DNA of 20,747 nt, taken from the NCBI GenBank assembly GCA_045537555.1, contig JAZSPR010000022.1:1-20747 (forward strand). Reading direction: 5' to 3'. The translations under genes and the position numbers were made by a program. Below, piece by piece: positions 14,969 to 20,747 of the stretch. The notes below the pieces were generated by a model. It searched no databases and was not told the DNA's origin. It saw nothing but the letters and a program-made list of their open reading frames with translations. Numbering within the stretch: position 1 is the stretch's first letter; the number at the start of each line of letters is the position of its first letter. This DNA comes from UBA1081 sp045537555 (GTDB taxonomy: Bacteria; Bacillota; Clostridia; Oscillospirales; Acutalibacteraceae).

Positions 14969-15152
14969 TAAATCAGAATTTGTCGGGCTGTGCCCGACAA
15001 AAATTCGCAATTGGAAATTCGCAATTCGCAATTGATGAAGGGGCTTTGCCCCTTAACCCCATTATAATGGTTCAAAAGGCGGAGCCTTTTCCGAAATTGC
15101 GCATTGATAATTGCTAATTGCCAATTTAAAAGACCTCGACAAATTATTGTTT
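14969..15152. repeat. Right inverted repeat flanking the dockerin gene
   Basis: 184 bp, inverted partner of 10238-10524. It fills the space between the kinase-like gene and the ribosome site of the dockerin gene, overlapping the kinase stop codon by two bases. It lacks the 101-bp middle piece of the left copy. Any promoter of the dockerin gene must be within it or upstream of the kinase-like gene. Confidence 0.85.
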
Positions 15153-15765
15153 ATCTTTTCTCAAAATACCCCTTTGCATATTCTGCAATAATTGATGAAA
15201 TCGCCTTGATATCCGCACCGGAAGTGTTTACACAAAGATGATACCCCTCTTTGTCTCCCCACTTCTTGTCTGAAAGAAATCTCTGATGTTTTGCTCTGTT
15301 AGAATCAATCTGTTTTATTTTTCTTTTGAGCTCTGAATCTTTCAGATTTTCTTCTTCAGGTACTCTTTCACGACATCTCTTTATTTTTGATTCAATATCT
15401 GCATAAACAAAAATGTTAAGCGGATTATACTCTTCAAGAATAATATTTGCACTTCTGCCTACTATAACACAGTTATCCTTTACCGCAAATTCTTTAAGCA
15501 TTCGGCATTGTGTCGACAAAAGCTGAATTGCCTGTTGACCACCAACATCGGTATATGAAAATGTTCTGCCGTAAGTTATAGGCATGCAGAAAGAAAATCC
15601 GTTTTCAAGCATACTTTCAACATAGTTTTCATCATAATCATGTTTTTCGGCAATTGCAGTTATAATTTCACGGTCATAATAGGAATATCCGAGTATATCG
15701 GCTATTCTTTTTCCGATTTCTCTGCCTCCGCTTCCGAATTCACGACTGATTGTGATAATATTCAC
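15151..15765 (-). CDS. Cytidylate kinase-like family protein
   Basis: The 204-residue protein opens with ITISREFGSGGREIGKRIADILGYSYYDREI, the nucleotide-binding loop and strand pattern of the cytidylate-kinase-like family (Cytidylate_kin2 type) widespread in Clostridia. It keeps basic residues typical of the lid, RCRERV and the run around SNRAKHQRFLSDKKWGD. The true substrate of this family is not settled; it differs from the housekeeping Cmk. The start is GTG at 15765: GGGAGGTG lies just upstream, and the GTG three codons earlier is part of that ribosome site. It has a consensus promoter at 15805-15833. The stop codon overlaps the right inverted repeat, and there is no terminator before the dockerin gene. 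Confidence 0.85.
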   Translation of the reverse strand: MNIITISREFGSGGREIGKRIADILGYSYYDREIITAIAEKHDYDENYVESMLENGFSFCMPITYGRTFSYTDVGGQQAIQLLSTQCRMLKEFAVKDNCVIVGRSANIILEEYNPLNIFVYADIESKIKRCRERVPEEENLKDSELKRKIKQIDSNRAKHQRFLSDKKWGDKEGYHLCVNTSGADIKAISSIIAEYAKGYFEKR

Positions 15766-15804
15766 AAAAAACACCTCCCGGGAATTTAAACTTTATACAA
15801 TAAT

Positions 15805-15833
15805 ATTATAATACGCATATCAAATCATGTCAA
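15805..15833 (-). promoter_or_regulatory. Predicted promoter of the kinase-like gene
   Basis: On the minus strand TTGACA (15828-15833) and TATAAT (15805-15810) are 17 bases apart, both perfect consensus. This is the nearest clear promoter upstream of the dockerin gene. Confidence 0.75.
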
Positions 15834-15910
15834 CAAGAAATAAACTGCTCATTTTTATCTGAATAAACGACATATAATCTTTTTTTATAGGTAACGCTTT
15901 CCTATAAAGT

Positions 15911-15937
15911 AAAAAAAGAGGCTACATTTGTAGCCTC
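15911..15937 (-). terminator. Terminator of the membrane-anchored protein gene
   Basis: GAGGCTAC (15918-15925) pairs with GTAGCCTC (15930-15937). On the minus strand the stem is followed by seven T (plus-strand A at 15911-15917). It lies 15 bases after the stop codon at 15952. Confidence 0.85.
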
Positions 15938-15951
15938 ATACTTATATTTAA

Positions 15952-17034
15952 TTACCACTGAACAGTCCACTTTGTTTCATACTGAAGACCGATACCAACG
16001 TTGTTAACATTGATAATCATAGCAACCTTTGCGCTGTCAAACTTCATGTATGAAGGTGTGATTGTGTGAAGGTCTGTCATCTGACCTGTTGTCTTGTTGA
16101 TTTTTGCTTCAATCATGGGAGCAATGTATTCATTTCTTAAGCCTGAGAAAGAAACGAAACCTGCAGCAGCATCTTCAACTGTCTTTGCTTCAACAATGCT
16201 AACAAGATGAGCAGCATTGTCACCAAGGTCAGGTTTTTCTTCTGAACTGTTGAGTTTAAGAGTAACTATGTAGAAATCGCCCTCTTCTTTAACGTTGGAT
16301 TCACCGATCATGTCTGCTGTAAGACCGTCAGCGCTGTTCTTTGTGGGAGGGAAGTTTTCAGCAATTGCAGAACCTTCATGAACAACGGGTTCTTCATTTG
16401 CCTTAAGGAACATACCCATAAGAGTTGATGCAACACCTGCAAGAGTGCTGTTTCCGCCGACTTCGAGGTAGTTGTTGTACTGAGTGTTGTTATCAAGAGT
16501 TCTTGTAACTGATTTTGCTTCTGCAAGAACCTTTGCATGAGCCTTCTTATAAAGAGCAACTGCGCCTTCCTTTGTTGAAACATCTGTAGCATCAGCTGCG
16601 GGAGCATCATTTGCAGGAGCATCTGTGTTATCTGAATCATCTGTGGGGGCATCTGTGTTGTTTGAATCAGCTACGGGAGCATCATTTGAAGGTGTGTTTG
16701 AGGGAGTGTCTGAAGGTGTTGAATCGTTGTTCTGAGCAGGTGCATCCTGAGATGTACCCTGAGCAACTTCACTCATGCTCTTTGTGAATTTGATTGCAGA
16801 AATACTGCAGAAAATCATTGAAACAATAACAGCAATGGAAATAACAGTAACTAAAAAGTTGTAAGCCTTTGTTGTTTTTGCTGAATGAAGTCTAGCTTCT
16901 TTCTTTACCTGTTTTTTGTGCTTTTTGATTGCTTTGCGTTCTTTTTTAAGTTCTTTTTTGGTTTTGACCTGAGGAGCTTCTGCAACTTCTGTCATATCAA
17001 TAACCTGTGTTGCATTTTCCATATCGTTAGCCAT
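15952..17034 (-). CDS. Membrane-anchored protein with basic N-terminus and Asp/Pro/Thr linker
   Basis: The 360-residue protein has an acidic start, a strongly basic cytoplasmic stretch (KKELKKERKAIKKHKKQVKKEAR, about 26-48), and one membrane helix (about 57-80). A low-complexity linker (about 92-152) repeats short units such as SDNTDAPANDAP. The external domain of about 200 residues contains strands near the end (FYIVTLKLNSS, AKVAMIINV, YETKWTVQW). I do not recognise the domain; the strand pattern with ITPSYMKFDSAKVAMIIN suggests a lipid- or ligand-binding fold, without firm support. AAGGAGAGG six bases before ATG supports the start. It has its own promoter (17086-17115) and strong terminator, so it is monocistronic and divergent from the small secreted protein gene. 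Confidence 0.75.
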   Translation of the reverse strand: MANDMENATQVIDMTEVAEAPQVKTKKELKKERKAIKKHKKQVKKEARLHSAKTTKAYNFLVTVISIAVIVSMIFCSISAIKFTKSMSEVAQGTSQDAPAQNNDSTPSDTPSNTPSNDAPVADSNNTDAPTDDSDNTDAPANDAPAADATDVSTKEGAVALYKKAHAKVLAEAKSVTRTLDNNTQYNNYLEVGGNSTLAGVASTLMGMFLKANEEPVVHEGSAIAENFPPTKNSADGLTADMIGESNVKEEGDFYIVTLKLNSSEEKPDLGDNAAHLVSIVEAKTVEDAAAGFVSFSGLRNEYIAPMIEAKINKTTGQMTDLHTITPSYMKFDSAKVAMIINVNNVGIGLQYETKWTVQW

Positions 17035-17085
17035 CTGAAACCTCTCCTTACATACAGTTTAATGTGCATGGTTTTTTACTTTATT

Positions 17086-17115
17086 AATATACTACAAAAT
17101 GCGAGTAAAAGTCAA
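17086..17115 (-). promoter_or_regulatory. Predicted promoter of the membrane-anchored protein gene
   Basis: On the minus strand TTGACT (17110-17115) and TATATT (17086-17091) are 18 bases apart. The region to 17188 between this and the divergent promoter is A/T-rich with no further signal seen. Confidence 0.5.
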
Positions 17116-17187
17116 CGGGTTTAACAAATTTTATATGTAAATAAATTATTATTTTTAAAACAACAGCCAATTTTTATACAAAAACTA

Positions 17188-17216
17188 TTGATTTAAGTTA
17201 AAACAATCTGTATAAT
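17188..17216 (+). promoter_or_regulatory. Predicted promoter of the small secreted protein gene
   Basis: TTGATT (17188-17193) and TATAAT (17211-17216) are 17 bases apart, about 28 bases before the start codon. Confidence 0.65.
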
Positions 17217-17250
17217 ATATTTGTATAATTATTTACGGAGGTAAAAATCA

Positions 17251-17685
17251 ATGAAAAAAGTTATTTCGGTTTTACTTGCAGTGATTCTTTCTTTCTCTGC
17301 TCTCGCTGTTGCGGTTGCCGCTGAAGGTGATTTTCAGACATACTACATGAATTACGAAGTTAACGAAGAAAACATCACAATTGCTCCCATTGAAGGTTAC
17401 AGCAGATATGTTCTCCCCGGCAACGACTTCAAATTCACAGTTACAGCAACTGAAGATCGCTCTGATACATTTGTTATCGTTCAGGTTGACAACGTAACAA
17501 TCGAACCTGATGTTCACGGCGTTTACACAATTTCTGACATTACATCAGACCACACAATCAAAGCTTTCTTCTCACTTGATGAAAATCAGTCAAACATTTT
17601 CGCATCACTTATTATCATGCTTCGTCAGATATTCCAGATGCTCGTTGATATGATTGAACAGCTTTTCAAGAGCTCACAGACATAA
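17251..17685 (+). CDS. Small secreted protein of unknown function
   Basis: The 144-residue protein has a clear Sec signal peptide (MKKVISVLLAVILSF.., cleavage near AVAA|E at about 24). The mature part (about 25-108) is beta-rich and acidic, with alternating hydrophobic strands such as FKFTVTATEDR, TFVIVQVDNVTI and HTIKAFFSL that suggest an Ig-like or cell-wall beta-sandwich module. The last about 30 residues form a strongly amphipathic helix (IFASLIIMLRQIFQMLVDMIEQLF), likely a membrane-contact or oligomerisation helix. I do not recognise a family. GGAGG nine bases upstream of ATG supports the start. It is a single gene with its own promoter and terminator, convergent with the SGNH esterase and its RNA element. 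Confidence 0.75.
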   Translation: MKKVISVLLAVILSFSALAVAVAAEGDFQTYYMNYEVNEENITIAPIEGYSRYVLPGNDFKFTVTATEDRSDTFVIVQVDNVTIEPDVHGVYTISDITSDHTIKAFFSLDENQSNIFASLIIMLRQIFQMLVDMIEQLFKSSQT

Positions 17686-17701
17686 TTAAAAAGTAAAAAA
17701 A

Positions 17702-17735
17702 CAGAGCTTGTCCTTATCGGGCAAGCTCATTTTTT
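17702..17735. terminator. Bidirectional terminator between the small secreted protein and structured element copy 3
   Basis: A 10-bp stem GAGCTTGTCC/GGGCAAGCTC (17704-17713 with 17719-17728) with one G-U pair. It is followed by six T on the plus strand and, on the minus strand, TGTTTTTTT. It closes both the plus-strand gene at 17685 and the minus-strand transcript carrying the structured element. Confidence 0.85.
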
Positions 17736-17737
17736 AA

Positions 17738-17978
17738 GGGATAGGAAAAAAAGATGAAGAACGGACAAAACGAGCAAAATCAATGCCTTTGCATTGATTT
17801 TGTATGCCCGAAGGCGTACAAAGGTACGTCGAGCGGCGAGTTTTGTCCGTAGTATAAAACATAAAATATTATTATGTTTTGATTATTTACATAAATTATG
17901 GGGTTCTGCCGGCTTGATACTCCTGCAGAACCCCTTATTCTATATAGTTTTATACGGTCTTCGCTTTTTTTACATCCC
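17738..17978 (-). ncRNA. Candidate structured RNA element, copy 3
   Basis: A 241-bp repeat, same length as 6929-7169. On the minus strand it begins three bases after the SGNH esterase stop with GGGATGTAAAAAAAGCG. A 10-bp hairpin follows (17925-17934 with 17900-17909). An outer 11-bp helix (17840-17850 with 17761-17771) encloses a 5-bp hairpin (17815-17819 with 17824-17828), GCC-UUCG-GGC (17806-17815, sharing one base) and an 11-bp hairpin (17776-17786 with 17791-17801). The two ends pair: GGGAT and AAAAAAAG at the start with ATCCC and CTTTTTTT at the end (17738-17742, 17746-17753). It stops two bases before the terminator. The function is unknown; see findings. Confidence 0.65.
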
Positions 17979-17981
17979 GAT

Positions 17982-19799
17982 TTATACTCGTTTCTTTTCT
18001 TTTGCTCTGCTGCTTCCGCCTCTTGTGAGGTCTGTTGAAGGAATACGCATTTTAAGAAGCATTACAGCGGCAATTGCAATAATAGCAACAGCGACAGCCG
18101 CAAGAATGGCAAAACCGATTACCTGTTTTGATGCTGCCGAAGAATCAACAACCGTTCCGCCGACGGGCTGCTGAGCATCCGGAGTATTTACGGGATTATC
18201 AACCTGAATCTGATTTGCATCAGGAACAGTTGTGGGCTGCTGAATCACATTCTGATTGGGTGTGATAATATTCTGTGGTGCGGGAGCTGTTGTGGGTTCA
18301 ACAGGTGTAATAACAACGGGACTTCCGCCGTTATTCTGATTGTTATTATTGTTATTGTTATTGTCATTATTGTTTTTTGTGGTTGTTTCGGGTGCTTTTG
18401 TTGTGGGTTCGTAATCCGGGGGAGGTATGTAAGGGTCAATTTTAAGAATATCCGCTACATCCTTGAGATCTTTGTATACACCATATGCCTCTTCGGGAAT
18501 AAGGTCTGCAGCGGCAATCTGTCCGTAAGTTGAAAGATGTGCACCGTCAGTTGTTATGTGATCTCTGAACTTTGCATTATCATTCGGGTCACGCAGCTTA
18601 TCAAAATCAACATAGCTGTCAAAATAGCCTTTTGTTATGGCAGTAACTCTTATCCAGCTGTTGATTTCCTGAAGGACATCTTCGCCTTCCTGTCTCCAGT
18701 CAAGGTCTTTACTTCCCATGAATGCTCGTTCATAACCTTTATAAGGTGTTTTTGTGGCAAGATGAAGCTTAAGTCTTTCACGCGGAGCCTGCTCAGAAAG
18801 TTTCTTGTAACCTTCAACAATCTCATTGGAAGTCATCATGGGGAGTTTACCCTCAGAACTTTTAAGCATCGGATGAAGAACATCATTGATACCGATTTTT
18901 ACAATAACATGCTTTACACCTGCAACATCAAAAGCATCTCTCTGTGCTCTGTCAAGAAGTGAAACACCGTAAACCTTACCGATAAGTCCCGTACCTTTAC
19001 GGAGAAGAGCATTACCGATAATACCTGACATTACAAAGCCTATATTGTGAATACCGTTTTCATGAACCTTTTTTGCAAGGTAAAGATACATGTCATTTGT
19101 GACTGTTGAGTCACCGAGTAAAACAACGCTGTATGAACCGGGTGAATAAACATCGGCTCTTGTAAGGAAAGGAATTGTGCTGTATGTAATTGTACCTGAA
19201 GTGAAGTCAAGTCTTGATGCGGCACCTGTGAGGTCAGCCCTACGTGTTCTGTTACCCAGAGAAGATGCAAGATATGTCTTTGCACCGTAAAGACCCTCTG
19301 TGTAAATGGTTGTCATCTTTTTAAAATGTGTACTGACACTGATTTTTTCAAGGGCTGTAACCTTGAAATCAACAGGGTCGGAATATATTTCACTTCCGGC
19401 TGCAATTGTAATTGATTTCTGACCGCCGTTGAATGTTATCTGAGCAACTGTTGATGTATCAATAACATCATCGGTAGCTCCTGTTCTTGCAACGGTTGCT
19501 TCATTTATGGTGATTGCCTTTTTACCGAAGACATTTGAAAACTTGAGTCTTATCTGCGAACCTCCGAGTGTGGGAGTAAATGTTGTTCTTATTGTTGAGT
19601 CTACAGGAATTGAGTCCTGAAGATGCAGACCGGTGTCTATATTGTCACCAAGCACAACACCGCTTTCAATTGCAGGTGTGCCCCATGAAGCTACCCAACC
19701 GTCATCTTCATATGCTGAAGCAGTAAAACCTACGGGAATACAGCTCATGAGTAAAACAACAGTCATTATAAGACACAGAACTTTTAAAATCCTTTTCAT
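17982..19799 (-). CDS. Surface-anchored SGNH/GDSL-type esterase
   Basis: The 605-residue protein has a signal peptide (1 to about 30), then an N-terminal beta domain starting WVASWGTP with RTTFTPTLGGSQIRLKFSNVFG, as in two-domain SGNH esterases acting on plant or cell-wall glycans. The SGNH domain (about 222-440) has GDST at 229-232 (Ser231), GIND at 303-306 and DGAH at 418-421. A long linker rich in Thr, Pro and Asn follows, with a near-pure Asn tract at 476-490, then a single C-terminal membrane helix (about 560-584) and a basic tail ending KEKKRV, so the enzyme stays attached to the cell. The substrate is unknown; acetyl-ester removal is a family-based guess. AGAGGT precedes the ATG by about ten bases, and a promoter lies at 19850-19878. 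Structured element copy 3 follows its stop. Confidence 0.88.
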   Translation of the reverse strand: MKRILKVLCLIMTVVLLMSCIPVGFTASAYEDDGWVASWGTPAIESGVVLGDNIDTGLHLQDSIPVDSTIRTTFTPTLGGSQIRLKFSNVFGKKAITINEATVARTGATDDVIDTSTVAQITFNGGQKSITIAAGSEIYSDPVDFKVTALEKISVSTHFKKMTTIYTEGLYGAKTYLASSLGNRTRRADLTGAASRLDFTSGTITYSTIPFLTRADVYSPGSYSVVLLGDSTVTNDMYLYLAKKVHENGIHNIGFVMSGIIGNALLRKGTGLIGKVYGVSLLDRAQRDAFDVAGVKHVIVKIGINDVLHPMLKSSEGKLPMMTSNEIVEGYKKLSEQAPRERLKLHLATKTPYKGYERAFMGSKDLDWRQEGEDVLQEINSWIRVTAITKGYFDSYVDFDKLRDPNDNAKFRDHITTDGAHLSTYGQIAAADLIPEEAYGVYKDLKDVADILKIDPYIPPPDYEPTTKAPETTTKNNNDNNNNNNNNQNNGGSPVVITPVEPTTAPAPQNIITPNQNVIQQPTTVPDANQIQVDNPVNTPDAQQPVGGTVVDSSAASKQVIGFAILAAVAVAIIAIAAVMLLKMRIPSTDLTRGGSSRAKEKKRV

Positions 19800-19849
19800 A
19801 TTAGAAATGACCTCTTTCTATTATATATAACGATACTATTATACAATAT

Positions 19850-19878
19850 ATAATACCATTTGGGGGAACGATAGTCAA
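19850..19878 (-). promoter_or_regulatory. Predicted promoter of the SGNH esterase gene
   Basis: On the minus strand TTGACT (19873-19878) and TATTAT (19850-19855) are 17 bases apart. The leader of about 45 bases is A/T-rich with overlapping TATATA repeats. Confidence 0.65.
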
Positions 19879-19945
19879 GTGCAAATTGTGACAAATCGGA
19901 TATATTTTTTAATAACTTGTGAATAGAATGTGATATAGAAAATGC

Positions 19946-19973
19946 AAAAAACATCCCCTGAAAACAGGGGATG
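19946..19973 (-). terminator. Terminator of the hydrogenase gene
   Basis: CATCCCCTG (19952-19960) pairs with CAGGGGATG (19965-19973), a GC-rich 9-bp stem with a four-base loop. On the minus strand it is followed by six T. It lies about 18 bases after the hydrogenase stop codon. Confidence 0.9.
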
Positions 19974-19990
19974 AAATTTATTAAGAAAAA

Positions 19991-20747
19991 TTAATACTTC
20001 TTTCTTGCTGTGTAGCCTGTGTGAAGGATTTCGTGAGCCTTGTGGCTGTTGGGTTCGCCGAAGAATTCAGCATAAACAGCCTTAACATCAGGATTGAGAT
20101 GTGACTTTCTGATGGGAAGGTTCTTGTCATCTTCATAAAGACCTGCTGCACGGAGAGCTCTTACATCGTAGTTGTTTGTAACTGATGCGGGCTGGATGGG
20201 CTGACCGCCGCCGTTTACACAGCCGCCGGGACAAGCCATAACTTCGATGAAGTCATATGTCTTTTCGCCTGCCTTGATCATATCAAGGAGTTTGCCTGCA
20301 TTAGCAGTACCTGAAACAACTGCAACTCTGATTTCGTTGCCTGCAATTGTGTAAGTTGCTTCCTTGATGCCTTCTGTACCACGTACATCATTGAACTCGA
20401 GCTTATCAAGTTCTTCACCTGTAAGTGTTTCATAAGCTGTACGAAGAGCAGCTTCCATAACGCCGCCTGTTGCACCGAAGATTGTACCTGCACCTGAACC
20501 GAGACCGAAGGGAGCATCGAATTCACCGTCGGGAAGCATATTGAACATGATGCCTGCCTTCTTGATCATTCTTGCAAGTTCACGTACTGTAACAACTGCA
20601 TCGATATCTGCAAGACCTTCTACTGCAGTGTGATCCATTCTTTCAGCCTCAAACTTCTTAGCTGTACAGGGCATTACGCTGACAACAAAGATGTTCTTGG
20701 GATCGATACCCTCTTTCTGTGCATAGAAAGTCTTTGCAACAGAGCCG
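19991..20747 (-). CDS. hydA: [FeFe] hydrogenase catalytic subunit, C-terminal part
   Basis: The gene runs off the right edge; 251 codons plus one base are visible, and the frame stays open to 20747 (the sequence before MPCTAKKFE reads GSVAKTFYAQKEG..NIFVVSV). The H-cluster motifs MPCTAKK and EVMACPGGCVNGGGQP are present and supply three of the cysteines that hold the 4Fe-4S/diiron H-cluster; the first motif (TSCCPxW) is outside the window. The end of the protein (NSHKAHEILHTGYTARKKY) is like that of group A enzymes and of the HndD/HymC subunits of electron-bifurcating, NAD(P)-linked hydrogenases. It produces H2 from fermentation electrons in the cytosol. The ferredoxin-like N-terminal domains and partner subunits cannot be seen, so monomeric or complex type is open. 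Confidence 0.93.
   Translation of the reverse strand, partial: GSVAKTFYAQKEGIDPKNIFVVSVMPCTAKKFEAERMDHTAVEGLADIDAVVTVRELARMIKKAGIMFNMLPDGEFDAPFGLGSGAGTIFGATGGVMEAALRTAYETLTGEELDKLEFNDVRGTEGIKEATYTIAGNEIRVAVVSGTANAGKLLDMIKAGEKTYDFIEVMACPGGCVNGGGQPIQPASVTNNYDVRALRAAGLYEDDKNLPIRKSHLNPDVKAVYAEFFGEPNSHKAHEILHTGYTARKKY

Noticed and set aside
15886..15909. Inverted repeat TTTATAGG / CCTATAAA upstream of the kinase-like gene promoter
   Set aside because: It is short and A/T-rich, lies between a terminator and the promoter region, and no second copy is seen; a possible regulator site, but unsupported.
18340..18375. Microsatellite in the SGNH esterase gene (runs of ATT/GTT)
   Set aside because: It encodes the Asn-rich linker in frame; slippage could change linker length in steps of three, but nothing here suggests phase switching by frameshift.

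Overview
The window looks like the chromosome of a low-GC gut Clostridium-class Firmicute, most likely Ruminococcaceae/Oscillospiraceae. The evidence is AT-rich intergenic DNA, GGAGG ribosome sites, consensus TTGACA/TATAAT promoters with 17-base spacers, an [FeFe] hydrogenase, a dockerin-bearing secreted protein and surface SGNH hydrolases. No rRNA, tRNA or CRISPR array is visible. Most genes lie on the minus strand; the plus-strand genes are a small DUF6514-like protein, a DUF2500 protein and a small secreted protein.

Layout. 1-2480: a membrane-anchored SGNH hydrolase, a radical SAM protein, and a small protein whose promoter sits inside a palindrome. 2533-6826: a minus-strand set of three genes (large uncharacterised glycosidase-like protein, Fe-S aldo/keto reductase, thioredoxin reductase), probably one operon. 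6884-7507: a terminator, a 241-bp structured repeat and a lone sigma-70 region 2 protein. 7600-8707: a 1.1-kb relic integrated element in the 3' end of guaA, holding one DUF4304-like gene. 8695-10236: guaA (ATP-pyrophosphatase half only) and a DUF2500 protein. 10238-15152: a 1462-residue secreted transglutaminase-like/Cys-repeat/dockerin protein flanked by near-identical inverted repeats. 15151-17685: a cytidylate-kinase-like protein, a membrane-anchored protein with a disordered linker, and a small secreted protein. 17738-19799: a second copy of the 241-bp element and a large surface SGNH esterase. 19991-20747: the C-terminal part of an [FeFe] hydrogenase.

The most unusual feature is a family of three related elements (1-77 truncated by the window edge, 6929-7169 and 17738-17978). 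Each starts 3-11 bases after the stop codon of a minus-strand gene. Both full copies are exactly 241 bp. They keep the same set of helices while the paired bases change, have 5' and 3' ends complementary to each other, contain a UUCG-capped hairpin, and are followed at once by an intrinsic terminator or terminator-like hairpin. This looks like an undescribed 3'-UTR-associated structured RNA, two of three copies lying behind surface SGNH hydrolase genes.

Two other loci deserve attention. The dockerin gene, with its own ribosome site and terminator but no visible promoter, sits between inverted repeats that differ by one substitution plus one indel, and each repeat lies downstream of a promoter-driven gene, so inversion could move it between two promoters. 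The guaA region carries a clear site-specific integration scar: removing 7615-8707 would put guaA directly in front of the terminator that now lies 1.1 kb away.
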